Source: Aquimarina agarivorans (GTDB lineage: Bacteria; Bacteroidota; Bacteroidia; Flavobacteriales; Flavobacteriaceae). From it: DNA of 64,000 bases. The stretch covers positions 62,001 through 126,000 of the forward strand of contig NZ_AFPB01000142.1 in assembly GCF_000218485.1 (NCBI RefSeq), read 5' to 3'. The position numbers and the translations under genes are program-made. The notes beneath the pieces were generated by a model. It was not told the DNA's origin and searched no databases. It worked only from the letters and a program-made list of their open reading frames with translations. This document shows, piece by piece, positions 37,859-46,971 of the stretch. How positions within the stretch are numbered: position 1 is the stretch's first letter; the number at the start of each line of letters is the position of its first letter.

Positions 37859-38506
37859 TTAATTTTTATCTGCTAGCATAGGTACAAATCTAAATTCACC
37901 AAACTCTTGTTTTTGAAATGTTTTTTCGTCAGTGCGCACGTACAAATGCATGATTTGTGGGTCTTTCCCCACCGGAATTACCAATCTACCTCCAATAGCG
38001 ACCTGACTTAAAAGCGCTTTTGGTACAAATGGGGCTCCCGCAGTAACAATTATGGATTGAAAAGGGGCTTCTTCGGGCAATCCCTTATACCCATCGCCAA
38101 AAATTAAACGTTTGGGTCGGTAATTTAATTTAGGCAATAGTTTTTGGGTTGCTTTAAATAATTCCTGCTGACGTTCAATGGAATAAACCTTAGCTCCTAA
38201 ATGACACAATACAGCTGTTTGATAGCCGGAGCCTGTACCTATTTCCAACACCTTATCTCCTTTTTTTATTTGCATCAATTCGGTTTGAAAAGCCACAGTA
38301 AATGGGTGCGATATTGTTTGTGACGCACCAATGGGAAATGCTTTGTCTTGATACGCATGATTTTCAAAAGCAGCATCCAAAAATAAATGCCTGGGTATCT
38401 GATGAATTGCCTCCAAAACTGAAATGTCTTTTATTCCTTTTTTTACAAGCGCTTCTACAAGCAATTTTCGTTTCCCTTGATGTTTTGGCAGGTCTTTATG
38501 AAGCAT
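37859..38506 (-). CDS. pcm: protein-L-isoaspartate O-methyltransferase
   Basis: 215 aa SAM-dependent enzyme that repairs isoaspartate in aged proteins. Motif I is VLEIGTGSGYQTAVL; the family-specific GASQTISHPFTVAFQ and IIVTAGAPFVPKALL follow. Full-length. Minus strand, 17 bp before the WYL regulator start in the transcription direction, so possibly co-transcribed with it. Confidence 0.94.
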   Translation of the reverse strand: MLHKDLPKHQGKRKLLVEALVKKGIKDISVLEAIHQIPRHLFLDAAFENHAYQDKAFPIGASQTISHPFTVAFQTELMQIKKGDKVLEIGTGSGYQTAVLCHLGAKVYSIERQQELFKATQKLLPKLNYRPKRLIFGDGYKGLPEEAPFQSIIVTAGAPFVPKALLSQVAIGGRLVIPVGKDPQIMHLYVRTDEKTFQKQEFGEFRFVPMLADKN

Positions 38507-38842
38507 AATTTTTTATTGTTCCGTAAAAATAAACTATTGCGATATTTTTTTGACTTCTAAATTTAAATAAAGCAGTATTAAGTCCTATTTTTGTGTAGTA
38601 TCATTTGCAATTTGAATTTACTAAAAAGTAAAATTATAGTTTTTTTAATCAATCATTAAAATGAATGCTGTATTAGAAGTAATTAAAAAACATATACTAC
38701 TATAAATATCAATTGCAAATCATATAAATTTTTATTTCACAACATCAGAAAGATAAAATCTTTTGAAGCTTTATTACTGCTTTTCAGTAAAAATTAAGCT
38801 TGTAAAACAAATTCCACTTGATGTGGATTAAAACATGAATTT
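38507..38842. other. 336-bp divergent promoter region of pcm and Gfo/Idh gene
   Basis: No gene. TATTTTTG at 38586-38593 is a -7 match on the plus strand, giving a 250-nt leader before the oxidoreductase; ATTTGCAATT at 38608-38617 reappears inverted near 38712. A 14-codon open frame at 38661 is too short to call. Confidence 0.4.
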
Positions 38843-39808
38843 ATGCTTAAAGCAGGAGTAATTGGGGCGGGTCACTTAGGTAAAATACATCTTAGATTAT
38901 TATCCGAATCCAAAAATTATGAATTAGTAGGTTTCTACGATTCGGATGAAATCCATGCACAACAAATAGTTAAAGAATTTGGATATACCTATTTTGATTC
39001 ATTAAGTAAGCTCATTGATGCAGTGGATGTGGTGGATATTGTAACCCCTACTTTCGCTCATTTTGAAACTGCCAAAAAAGCAATTGAAAGCGGTAAACAC
39101 GTATTTATTGAAAAACCCATTACTAATACTATTGCTGAAGCTGAGGCCTTAATTTCATTAGCTCAAAAACACAACGTAAAAGGACAAGTAGGTCATGTGG
39201 AACGATTCAATCCAGCATTTACTGCCATAAAAAATAAAATTAATAATCCGATGTTTATAGAAACACATCGTTTGGCTGAATTTAATCCGCGGGGTACTGA
39301 TGTCCCAGTAGTGTTGGATTTAATGATTCATGATATTGATGCTATTTTAAGCGTCATCAACTCGGATGTGAAAAGTGTTACTGCCAGTGGCGTTGCGGTC
39401 ATTAGCGAAACTCCTGATATTGCTAATGCCCGAATTGAATTTGAAAATGGCTGCGTTGCTAACTTGACTGCTAGTAGAATTTCATTAAAAAGCATGCGTA
39501 AAACACGATTCTTTCAAAAGGATGCTTACATATCGGTTGACTTTTTTGAAAAGAAATGTGAGGTTGTTAAAATGAAGGATGCCCCTGAAAGTTCAGGAGA
39601 ATTTGATATGATTCTACAAAATGCAGAAGGAGTAAAAAAACAAATTTATTTTGAAAATCCTGAAATAGGTGCCAATAATGCCATTTTAGACGAGTTAGAC
39701 GCTTTCGCAGAAGCGATACATACAAACGCTACCCCTATTGTTAGTTTAGAACAAGCTACTGCTGCTTTAAAAGTAGCCTTGGCAGTAATAAAAGATTTCT
39801 CTGCTTAA
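38843..39808 (+). CDS. Gfo/Idh/MocA-family oxidoreductase
   Basis: 321 aa NAD(P)-dependent dehydrogenase of unknown substrate. Rossmann start GVIGAGHLGKIHLRLL, the EKPI motif (HVFIEKPITN, catalytic Lys near 96) and the C-terminal alpha/beta domain with VVLDLMIHDIDAIL (catalytic His) are visible. First gene of a plus-strand run with YggS starting 8 bp later. Confidence 0.9.
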   Translation: MLKAGVIGAGHLGKIHLRLLSESKNYELVGFYDSDEIHAQQIVKEFGYTYFDSLSKLIDAVDVVDIVTPTFAHFETAKKAIESGKHVFIEKPITNTIAEAEALISLAQKHNVKGQVGHVERFNPAFTAIKNKINNPMFIETHRLAEFNPRGTDVPVVLDLMIHDIDAILSVINSDVKSVTASGVAVISETPDIANARIEFENGCVANLTASRISLKSMRKTRFFQKDAYISVDFFEKKCEVVKMKDAPESSGEFDMILQNAEGVKKQIYFENPEIGANNAILDELDAFAEAIHTNATPIVSLEQATAALKVALAVIKDFSA

Positions 39809-39815
39809 AAATTAT

Positions 39816-40496
39816 ATGACAAATTCCATAACAACTAATATTGCCACTTTTAAAAAGCAAATTCCCGAACAAGTAACTTTAGTGGCTGTTTCCAAAACAA
39901 AGCCTATTGAAGATTTACAGGAAGCCTATAGTGCAGGTCAACGAATTTTTGGCGAAAACAAAATTCAGGAAATGGCAGAAAAATGGGAAAAACTACCTAA
40001 AGATATTGAATGGCATATGATTGGGCACGTACAGACTAATAAGGTGAAGTACATGGCGCCCTTTGTACATTTAATTCATGCTGTGGATAGTTTTAGATTA
40101 CTTAACGAAATTAACAAACAGGCTTTAAAAAACAATCGTATTATACATTGTTTATTACAACTTAAAATTGCAGAAGAAGATTCAAAATTTGGACTGTCTT
40201 TACGTGATTTAACAAGTATTTTAAAACATCCTGAACTGAGTGATTTAAAAAACGTTATGATTACTGGTTTTATGGGAATGGCTACCTTTACTTCTAACGA
40301 AAATCAACTGAAAAATGAATTTAGTTACTTAAAAGAGCAATTTTCTATATTTAAAAAAGAAATTGACCAACCAAATGTACAGCTGAACACTTTATCCATG
40401 GGTATGAGTGGCGACTACTCTATTGCAATTTCTTGCGGAAGCACAATGATTAGAGTAGGAAGTGCTATTTTTGGAGCTAGGAATTATAGGAAGTGA
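39816..40496 (+). CDS. YggS/PROSC-family PLP homeostasis protein
   Basis: 226 aa PLP-binding alanine-racemase-fold protein that buffers pyridoxal phosphate; not catalytic. LVAVSKTKPIEDL carries the Schiff-base lysine (near residue 28), and FGENKIQEMAEKW, EWHMIGHVQTNK and LSMGMSGDYSIAI are the other family motifs. Follows the oxidoreductase by 8 bp. The heptamer repeat array begins 17 bp after its stop. Confidence 0.94.
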   Translation: MTNSITTNIATFKKQIPEQVTLVAVSKTKPIEDLQEAYSAGQRIFGENKIQEMAEKWEKLPKDIEWHMIGHVQTNKVKYMAPFVHLIHAVDSFRLLNEINKQALKNNRIIHCLLQLKIAEEDSKFGLSLRDLTSILKHPELSDLKNVMITGFMGMATFTSNENQLKNEFSYLKEQFSIFKKEIDQPNVQLNTLSMGMSGDYSIAISCGSTMIRVGSAIFGARNYRK

Positions 40497-40513
40497 GAAG
40501 TTAAGAAGTTAAA

Positions 40514-40679
40514 AATTTGGAATTTGGAATTTGGAATTTGGAATTTGGAATTTGGAATTTGGAATTTGGAATTTGGAATTTGGAATTTGGAATTTGGAAT
40601 TTGGAATTTGGAATTTGGAATTTGGAATTTGGAATTTGGAATTTGGAATTTGGAATTTGGAATTTGGAATTTGGAATTT
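40514..40679. repeat. perfect heptanucleotide tandem repeat AATTTGG x 23.7
   Basis: 23 complete identical copies from 40514 to 40674 plus AATTT. There is not one mismatch. Both strands are open across it only because three units make 21 bp; those frames (FGIWNLE, FQIPNSK) are not genes. It fills the gap between yggS and the exonuclease/GIY-YIG gene, 88 bp before that start, and copy number is expected to change by slippage. Confidence 0.97.
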
Positions 40680-40766
40680 TTTTGAATGCTTCAAAAAAAT
40701 TCTTTAAAACTCACAACCCACAACTGATAACCACAACCAACAACAGACAACCAAAAAAAAAAGAAT

Positions 40767-42131
40767 TTGTACGCTATACTTGACATAGAAACTACTGGAG
40801 GTAAATTCAATGAAGAAGGGATTACCGAGATAGCGATATACAAATTTGATGGACACCAAGTAGTTGATCAATTTATCAGTCTGGTGAATCCTGAACGCCC
40901 AATTCAACCCTTTGTTGAAAAATTAACTGGCATTAACGCCGCTATGCTTAAAAGCGCTCCTAAATTTTATGAGGTTGCCAAGCGTATTGTTGAAATTACT
41001 GAAGACAGCATTATTGTAGCACACAATGCCGTGTTTGATTACCGTATTTTACGAACAGAATTTAAAAGATTAGGTTACAAATTTGAAAAAAACTCATTGT
41101 GTACCGTGGAACTTTCCAAAGTACTACTCCCTGAGCAGGAATCTCACAGTTTAGGAAAATTAGTACGTTCCCTTGGTATCCCCATTGCCGACAGGCATAG
41201 AGCCAGTGGTGATGCTTTGGCAACTGTTGAATTATTTAAATTATTATTGAATAAAGATTTAGATAAAGAAATAATTACAAGTACTATTAAAGACCTTAAT
41301 GTACAGTATAATGATAAACTACAAGAGTTATTAAAAGATTTACCCGGGAGTACAGGCATTTATTATATGCATGATAAGGAGGGTAAAATAATTTATATTG
41401 GCAAAAGTAAAAACATCAAAAAACGAATCAATCAGCATTTTGTAGCCACCAATAAAAAAGCAAAAGCTATTCAAAATGAAGTAGCTCGTATTAGTTTTGA
41501 AATCACAGGTTCGGAAATGATTGCTTTGTTAAAAGAGAATGAAGAAATTAAACGGCACAAACCCAAATACAATTATGCATTAAAACGCTCCATTTATACG
41601 CATGCCCTATACCCAATTACGGATGCTAATGGCTATATTCACTTAAAACTACTTAAAGCAGATGGCCGTAAAAAACATATAATTACCTTTTCAAACCGTG
41701 ATTCAGGAAAGGCTTTTTTACATAAAATTAGTGAAATACATGGCTTATGCGAAAAATTTACTGGTGTATACGAAGGGAAAGGAAATTGTCACAAATATGG
41801 CATTGATGAATGCGCCGGAGCATGCATTGGTAATGAATCCTACGAGGTATACAATACTCGTGTCAGGGAAATTATTGAACAATTTACCTTTAGAAATAAA
41901 AACATGCTAATCATTAGTAAAGGTAGAGATACAGGAGAAAAAAGCGTCACGCTAATTGAAAATAGTAAATTTAAAGGCTTTGGATATTTCAAATTAAATC
42001 ATCAAATTTCATCGTTAGAAATCATTCACTCACTTATCACTCCTATGCATCATAACAAAGATGCACAGCATATTATACAAACACAATTGCGTAAAGATCG
42101 TAGGTTGAAAATTTTACCTTTGCCTAGTTGA
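40767..42131 (+). CDS. DEDDh exonuclease / GIY-YIG endonuclease fusion (UvrC/Cho-like)
   Basis: 454 aa. N-terminal DnaQ-type 3'-5' exonuclease (about 1-165) with LDIETTGG, AHNAVFDYRIL and HRASGDALAT (the DEDDh residues), then a UvrC-like GIY-YIG domain (about 190-280; GIYYMHDKEGKIIYIGKSKNIKKR). A cysteine cluster CEKF / CHKYGIDECAGAC near residues 330-355 parallels the four-Cys region of UvrC. The UvrC C-terminal nuclease and HhH parts are missing. Likely DNA repair nuclease. TTG start at 40767, because LYAILDIET is the family N-terminus and no ATG is near. Confidence 0.87.
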   Translation: MYAILDIETTGGKFNEEGITEIAIYKFDGHQVVDQFISLVNPERPIQPFVEKLTGINAAMLKSAPKFYEVAKRIVEITEDSIIVAHNAVFDYRILRTEFKRLGYKFEKNSLCTVELSKVLLPEQESHSLGKLVRSLGIPIADRHRASGDALATVELFKLLLNKDLDKEIITSTIKDLNVQYNDKLQELLKDLPGSTGIYYMHDKEGKIIYIGKSKNIKKRINQHFVATNKKAKAIQNEVARISFEITGSEMIALLKENEEIKRHKPKYNYALKRSIYTHALYPITDANGYIHLKLLKADGRKKHIITFSNRDSGKAFLHKISEIHGLCEKFTGVYEGKGNCHKYGIDECAGACIGNESYEVYNTRVREIIEQFTFRNKNMLIISKGRDTGEKSVTLIENSKFKGFGYFKLNHQISSLEIIHSLITPMHHNKDAQHIIQTQLRKDRRLKILPLPS

Positions 42132-42251
42132 CATACACTGAATGTTACAAAAGATTTGTACTTTTATTTAGGGATAATACTGGTTATGATTTTAAACTAC
42201 TTATTAAATGCCGGAAATGGTATTACATTAACCTTATTAAATTAAATTAAA

Positions 42252-43103
42252 TTGCTCATACAAAAGCATATTAATAACAATCAATTTTTGAAAAAACGTC
42301 TTTACAATATCATTTTTAAAGCAGATACAAGGGAAGGAATTCTTTTTGATGTTGTTTTATTGATATTAATTTTAGCAAGTGTTTTGCTGGTGATGCTTGA
42401 AAGTATTGTAGCGCTTGATGAAAAATACAGCTACTATTTCAATATTTTTGAATGGATAATCACCATTTTGTTTACTATTGAATATTTTTTAAGAATATAT
42501 ATAAGCGAAAAGCCAAAAAAATATATTTTTAGCTCACTAGGAATTATTGATTTACTATCCATAGTACCAAAATACATTTCATTATTCTTAGTAGGATCCA
42601 ACTTGCTGATTTCTTTAAGAGCATTGAGGTTATTAAGAGTATTCAGAATTTTAAAATTAGCGCACTACATTAAAGAATCCAATAAATTGGTGCAATCATT
42701 AAAGGCAAGTAGAATTAAGATATCTGTTTTTTTGCTGGCAGTAGTCGTTTTATGTATTTTGCTAGGTACGGTAATGTATATAGTTGAAGGCGCCGAAAAT
42801 GGATTTACCAGTATACCACAAAGCGTATATTGGTGTATTGTAACCATGACTACAGTTGGCTTTGGTGATGTAGCTCCAGGCACACCGCTTGGTAAACTTA
42901 TTGCTGCATTAGTAATGATTATTGGCTATGGCATTATTGCAGTTCCCACTGGAATAGTTAGTGCTGAATACGCTCAACAACAAAGCGAGGAAGATAAATT
43001 TAAGAAAAATAACGCCCATAAATGTACTAAATGTGGTGCAACAATAATCAGTCAAACAGCTTCATTTTGTCACCACTGTGGCAGTCCTATTACAAATGGA
43101 TAA
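42252..43103 (+). CDS. voltage-gated K+ channel-type ion transporter with zinc ribbon
   Basis: 283 aa with six transmembrane helices: S1-S3 (about 36-115), an arginine-rich S4 sensor (SLRALRLLRVFRILKLAHY, about 117-135), then the pore with selectivity filter TMTTVGFGD (about 197-205) and S6. The C-terminus is a double CxxC zinc ribbon (CTKCGATIISQTASFCHHCG). Probably a cytoplasmic-membrane potassium channel. TTG start at 42252 is inferred; no in-frame ATG precedes S1. The stop overlaps the miaA start by 8 bp. Confidence 0.87.
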   Translation: MLIQKHINNNQFLKKRLYNIIFKADTREGILFDVVLLILILASVLLVMLESIVALDEKYSYYFNIFEWIITILFTIEYFLRIYISEKPKKYIFSSLGIIDLLSIVPKYISLFLVGSNLLISLRALRLLRVFRILKLAHYIKESNKLVQSLKASRIKISVFLLAVVVLCILLGTVMYIVEGAENGFTSIPQSVYWCIVTMTTVGFGDVAPGTPLGKLIAALVMIIGYGIIAVPTGIVSAEYAQQQSEEDKFKKNNAHKCTKCGATIISQTASFCHHCGSPITNG

Positions 43104-44016
43104 TACAAACAAAACTTTAATTGTAGTTGTTGGTCCTACGGCTATTGGAAAAACTGCTCTAGGGATAAAATTAGCGCAACACTTCAATACTGAAATTATT
43201 TCAGCCGATAGTAGGCAATTTTTTAAAGAAATGTGTATTGGCACTGCTGTCCCCGATCCTGATGAATTAGCTGCTGCTAAACATCATTTTATTCAACATA
43301 TTAGTATTGAACAAAAATATAGTGTAGGTGATTTTGAAAAAGAAGCACTTAAAAAGCTTGATGAACTATTTAAAACTGAAGATACTGCAATTATGGTTGG
43401 AGGATCAGGGTTATACGTTGATGCGGTTTGCTATGGGTTAGATAAATTTCCTGAAGTAGATTCGGAAACTAAGAAATTTGTAGCTCAGTTATACCAAGAA
43501 AAAGGCTTAGAAGCTGTGGCTGAAATATTAAAAGAAAAAGATCCTGAACATTACAATATTATTGAATTACAAAATCCACACAGAGTATTAAGAGCTGTTG
43601 AAGTTTGCTTAGCTAGTGGAAAACCCTATTCTAGTTTTTTAAAAGATGGAAAAGTAACACGTCCGTTTAACATTATTAAAATAGGTTTAAAAGCCGATCG
43701 AAAAATTATTTACAACCGAATTAACCAACGCGTTGACATAATGATTAAGAACGGATTACTCGATGAAGCAAAAAACCTGATTCCATATAAACATTTAAAT
43801 GCCTTAAATACGGTAGGTTACAAAGAATTATTTCAATATTTTGAAGGAAGTATTGATTTGGATACCGCTATTGCAGAAATTAAAAAAAACACACGACGAT
43901 TTGCCAAACGCCAATTGACATGGTACCGTAAAGATGATGCTATCCATTGGTTTGATTACACTACAACAATTGAAAAAATTGTAGCGCAAATTGAAAGTTT
44001 AAATTTTCATAAATAA
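43096..44016 (+). CDS. miaA: tRNA dimethylallyltransferase
   Basis: Adds a dimethylallyl group to A37 of tRNAs reading UNN codons. The P-loop VVGPTAIGKT, SADSRQFFKEMCIGTA and GGSGLYVDAVCYGLD are diagnostic; the C-terminus has NTRRFAKRQLTWYRKD. 306 aa from ATG 43096, which overlaps the channel gene by 8 bp; a GTG at 43078 is less likely because MDNTNKTLI is the normal N-terminus. Confidence 0.95.
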   Translation: MDNTNKTLIVVVGPTAIGKTALGIKLAQHFNTEIISADSRQFFKEMCIGTAVPDPDELAAAKHHFIQHISIEQKYSVGDFEKEALKKLDELFKTEDTAIMVGGSGLYVDAVCYGLDKFPEVDSETKKFVAQLYQEKGLEAVAEILKEKDPEHYNIIELQNPHRVLRAVEVCLASGKPYSSFLKDGKVTRPFNIIKIGLKADRKIIYNRINQRVDIMIKNGLLDEAKNLIPYKHLNALNTVGYKELFQYFEGSIDLDTAIAEIKKNTRRFAKRQLTWYRKDDAIHWFDYTTTIEKIVAQIESLNFHK

Positions 44017-44378
44017 ATACAAAGTTCCTAAAAACAATATAGGCGAAAGAAAAATTAGCTGACTTATAAAACTCCAAAACACAAATATTATCAATGAATT
44101 AGCTTTTGCGTTTGTACTTTTAGCAACCAGTTGAAACTATCTCTTTGATTTTCCAAACTTTTTAGTGCTAATTCAGTCATTTGAAAATCAAGTACTCCAA
44201 TACAATTTGATCCTTTTTTATATCCTTTAAATACTACTATTTAGTGATACTTTCATAAACTACATCCCATTTCAAATAAAATACTTTCAGTAACGCATCA
44301 ATTGTCATGTAATTTCATTTATGAAAATTTGATTTCATGTCAAAAAAAATAAAATTTACACCTAAGTGCAACTAATGT
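44017..44378. other. 362-bp gap with decayed coding remnant (minus strand)
   Basis: On the minus strand 44091-44220 reads as about 40 protein-like codons (LDFQMTELALKSLENQ..., ending KLIH then TGA), and an upstream part near 44308 reads MTIDALLKVFYLKWDVVYES before two stops in another frame. This looks like a broken gene with no recognised family. No hairpin separates miaA and manA here. Confidence 0.3.
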
Positions 44379-45347
44379 TTATAACGAAACCTCCAACACC
44401 TTTGCTTTGCCACTTAATTCAATAATATTAATTGCTGCAGGTAGTAAAATTGTCGCCCCAGTGTTGATATGAAAATTTTCATTGTTGCATGTTAATGTGA
44501 AATCACCTTCAACACACATTAAAATAACGAATGAATCTGTGTTTGAAAAGTCTTGCTTTAAATTCCCTGATAATTCTAATATATTAGTTTTAAAATAGGG
44601 AGTGTGAACTAGCTCTTCCGCTTTATTTTGAGTAACACGGTAAGCAGTTTTATAGGTATCATGCACCTCAAAATCTATAGCATCAATAGCTTGTTCTGTA
44701 TGCAACTCTCTTGTTTGCCCTGTTTTGGCATCTACTCTATTATAATCATAGATACGGTAAGTAATATCAGAGGTTTGTTGAATTTCGGCCAATAATACTC
44801 CTGCTCCAATAGCATGTACTCTACCTGTGGGTATATTAAACACATCCCCGCTCTGAACTTTTTCAGCATGGAGCACATCTAAAATATCTCCCGATTCAAG
44901 TGTATTTATATATTCTTGCTTTGTTATTTTTTTATCAAAACCAGCTATCAACTCTGCATCTTCTTCGGCCTGCATTACATACCACATTTCATTTTTTCCG
45001 AATGAATCATGGCGTTCTTTAGCTAATTCATCACTTGGATGCACCTGTATAGATAAAGGTGTTTTAGCGTCAATAAACTTTATTAATAACGGAAAATCAT
45101 TTCCAAACCTTTCATAAACAGATTTACCTAAAAAATCTGCTCCAAAAACTGCTATAAGCTCTTTTATTGTTTTCCCTTTTAATTCCCCATTACTAATAAC
45201 AGTTTCATCATTTTTAACAGCAGAAATTTCCCATGATTCTCCAATATTTGTTTCCGAGTATGTTTTGTTCAATAAGGTTTTAAGCTTTTCACCACCCCAC
45301 ATTCTATATTTATACAAGGGCAAAAATTCTAAAGGATAAAGTGTCAT
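44379..45347 (-). CDS. manA: mannose-6-phosphate isomerase, class I
   Basis: 322 aa zinc enzyme interconverting mannose-6-P and fructose-6-P. Metal ligands are in LSIQVHPSDELA and GKNEMWYVMQ, with the catalytic region GDVFNIPTGRVHAIGAGVLLAEIQQTSDITYRIYD split as in the short class I form. 68 bp downstream of bshA on the same strand. Role in cell-envelope or capsule sugar supply is inferred. Confidence 0.93.
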   Translation of the reverse strand: MTLYPLEFLPLYKYRMWGGEKLKTLLNKTYSETNIGESWEISAVKNDETVISNGELKGKTIKELIAVFGADFLGKSVYERFGNDFPLLIKFIDAKTPLSIQVHPSDELAKERHDSFGKNEMWYVMQAEEDAELIAGFDKKITKQEYINTLESGDILDVLHAEKVQSGDVFNIPTGRVHAIGAGVLLAEIQQTSDITYRIYDYNRVDAKTGQTRELHTEQAIDAIDFEVHDTYKTAYRVTQNKAEELVHTPYFKTNILELSGNLKQDFSNTDSFVILMCVEGDFTLTCNNENFHINTGATILLPAAINIIELSGKAKVLEVSL

Positions 45348-45414
45348 TTAAACTTTTTTTAAATTTTGTTTAAATATAACTAAGTAAATGGTATCAACAA
45401 TAGTAAAATATAAA

Positions 45415-46554
45415 TTAACTCTGTAAAACTGCTTCTAACACATTTTCATAGATTTCTTCATAAACTGGTACAATTTTATTAATATCAAATAGCGCTGCTT
45501 GTGACTTTGCATTTGCTTTAAAAGCTGCTAAAGTTGCATCATTTTCAAGAATTTTGACTGCATTGGCTACCATGTCTGAAACTGCACCAACTTCACTTAA
45601 AAAACCAGAAAAACCATGCTTATTCACTTCAGGTATTCCACCAGAATTACTTGATATCACAGGAACTCCATGCATCATGGCTTCAAGGGCTGCTAATCCA
45701 AAACTTTCCCTTTCTGACGGAAGTAAAAATAAATCAGAAAAGCATAAAATTTTATCAATTTCATTACTATTCCCCACAAATATCACCTGCTCATCAATAC
45801 CTAATTCCTTGCATTGTTTACGCGCATCTCGTTGCAACGGACCGTCGCCAACCATCATTAATTTAGCAGGCATATGAGCTGTTATTCCTTTAAAAATTTT
45901 AACAACATCTTCAATACGTTTTACGGGCCTAAAATTACTAATATGCGTTATAATACGCTCGGTAGGTTTTGCCATAATATGGCGTTGGCACTCTACATCT
46001 TTATCTGCCGATTTAGAAATATCAATAAAATTAGGTACTACTTGAATTTTTTTATCGTCAATATCAAACAAACGTAAGGTATCCTCTTTTAAACTTTGCG
46101 AAACGGAGGTTACTGCATTACTTTGATTGATACTAAAGGTTACTGCAGGTTTATATTGAGGATGATTTCCGACAAGGGTAATATCGGTACCATGCAACGT
46201 AGTAACCATTGGAATATGTATTCCTTCCTGCGCAAGCATTTGCTGAGCCATATACCCTGCATAAGCGTGTGGAATCGCATAGTGTACATGAAGTACTTGG
46301 ATATCATGCTTTTTTATAATTCGCACCAACTTACTAGATAATGCTAATTCATAAGGTTGGTATTGAAATAAAGGGTATTCAGGTACGGAAACTTCATGAA
46401 AGTGAATATTTGGAACTAACATGTCCAAACGAACAGGTTGACGATAGGTTATAAAATGAACATCGTGTCCTTTTTTTGCTAGTGCAATTCCTAATTCAGT
46501 AGCTACAACTCCGCTTCCTCCAAATGTAGGATAACATACTACAGCAATCTTCAT
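45415..46554 (-). CDS. bshA: N-acetyl-alpha-D-glucosaminyl L-malate synthase (bacillithiol)
   Basis: 379 aa GT4-family glycosyltransferase, first step of bacillithiol synthesis from UDP-GlcNAc and L-malate. The start MKIAVVCYPTFGGSGVVATEL is diagnostic of BshA, with HVHYAIPHAYAGYMA, and the nucleotide site ERESFGLAALEAMMHGVPVIS. bshB and bshC are not in the window. Bacillithiol genes are widespread in Bacteroidota. Confidence 0.94.
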   Translation of the reverse strand: MKIAVVCYPTFGGSGVVATELGIALAKKGHDVHFITYRQPVRLDMLVPNIHFHEVSVPEYPLFQYQPYELALSSKLVRIIKKHDIQVLHVHYAIPHAYAGYMAQQMLAQEGIHIPMVTTLHGTDITLVGNHPQYKPAVTFSINQSNAVTSVSQSLKEDTLRLFDIDDKKIQVVPNFIDISKSADKDVECQRHIMAKPTERIITHISNFRPVKRIEDVVKIFKGITAHMPAKLMMVGDGPLQRDARKQCKELGIDEQVIFVGNSNEIDKILCFSDLFLLPSERESFGLAALEAMMHGVPVISSNSGGIPEVNKHGFSGFLSEVGAVSDMVANAVKILENDATLAAFKANAKSQAALFDINKIVPVYEEIYENVLEAVLQS

Positions 46555-46971
46555 AAACTTTTTGTTTTAAGCTAGAGTCGTAAAGTTCATGAAAAAATTT
46601 CAGTTTTAACCTAAATCACATGCTGAACTTTGTTATTAAAAACTTAAATAATAACTCTCAAGTATATTATTATAAATGAATCACTATTGACTAAAAGTAC
46701 CATAGTTTCGGTTAAGACTAAAAGTCATTACTTTTTAAACATCCATTTTTTGCAATTAGCTATTAGCAGTATTTTAATGCCAACAGCTAATTACTAATTG
46801 CCAATAGCTCTTGTAATATTTTTAGAAGCTGAAAGCGAAATGCATTAAAAATGCATAGTTTTAACTAAACCTAAGACCAATAAACAGCTCTAACTTTAGT
46901 AAAAGTAAATTGCTTGCACTTTAAAAATACAGGTACTATGCGCTTAAAACTAAATTAATATACTTAAATAA
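46555..46971. other. 417-bp gap with degenerate AT-rich repeats
   Basis: No gene. At 46758-46806 there are several degenerate words of the type GCTATTAGC, GCTAATTAC and GCCAATAGC that look like decayed short tandem repeats. It presumably holds the bshA promoter. Confidence 0.45.

Noticed and set aside
40509-40783. Two open frames across the heptamer tract (FGIWNLE and FQIPNSK repeats)
   Set aside because: They exist only because three 7-bp units give 21 bp without stops; no start context and no family.
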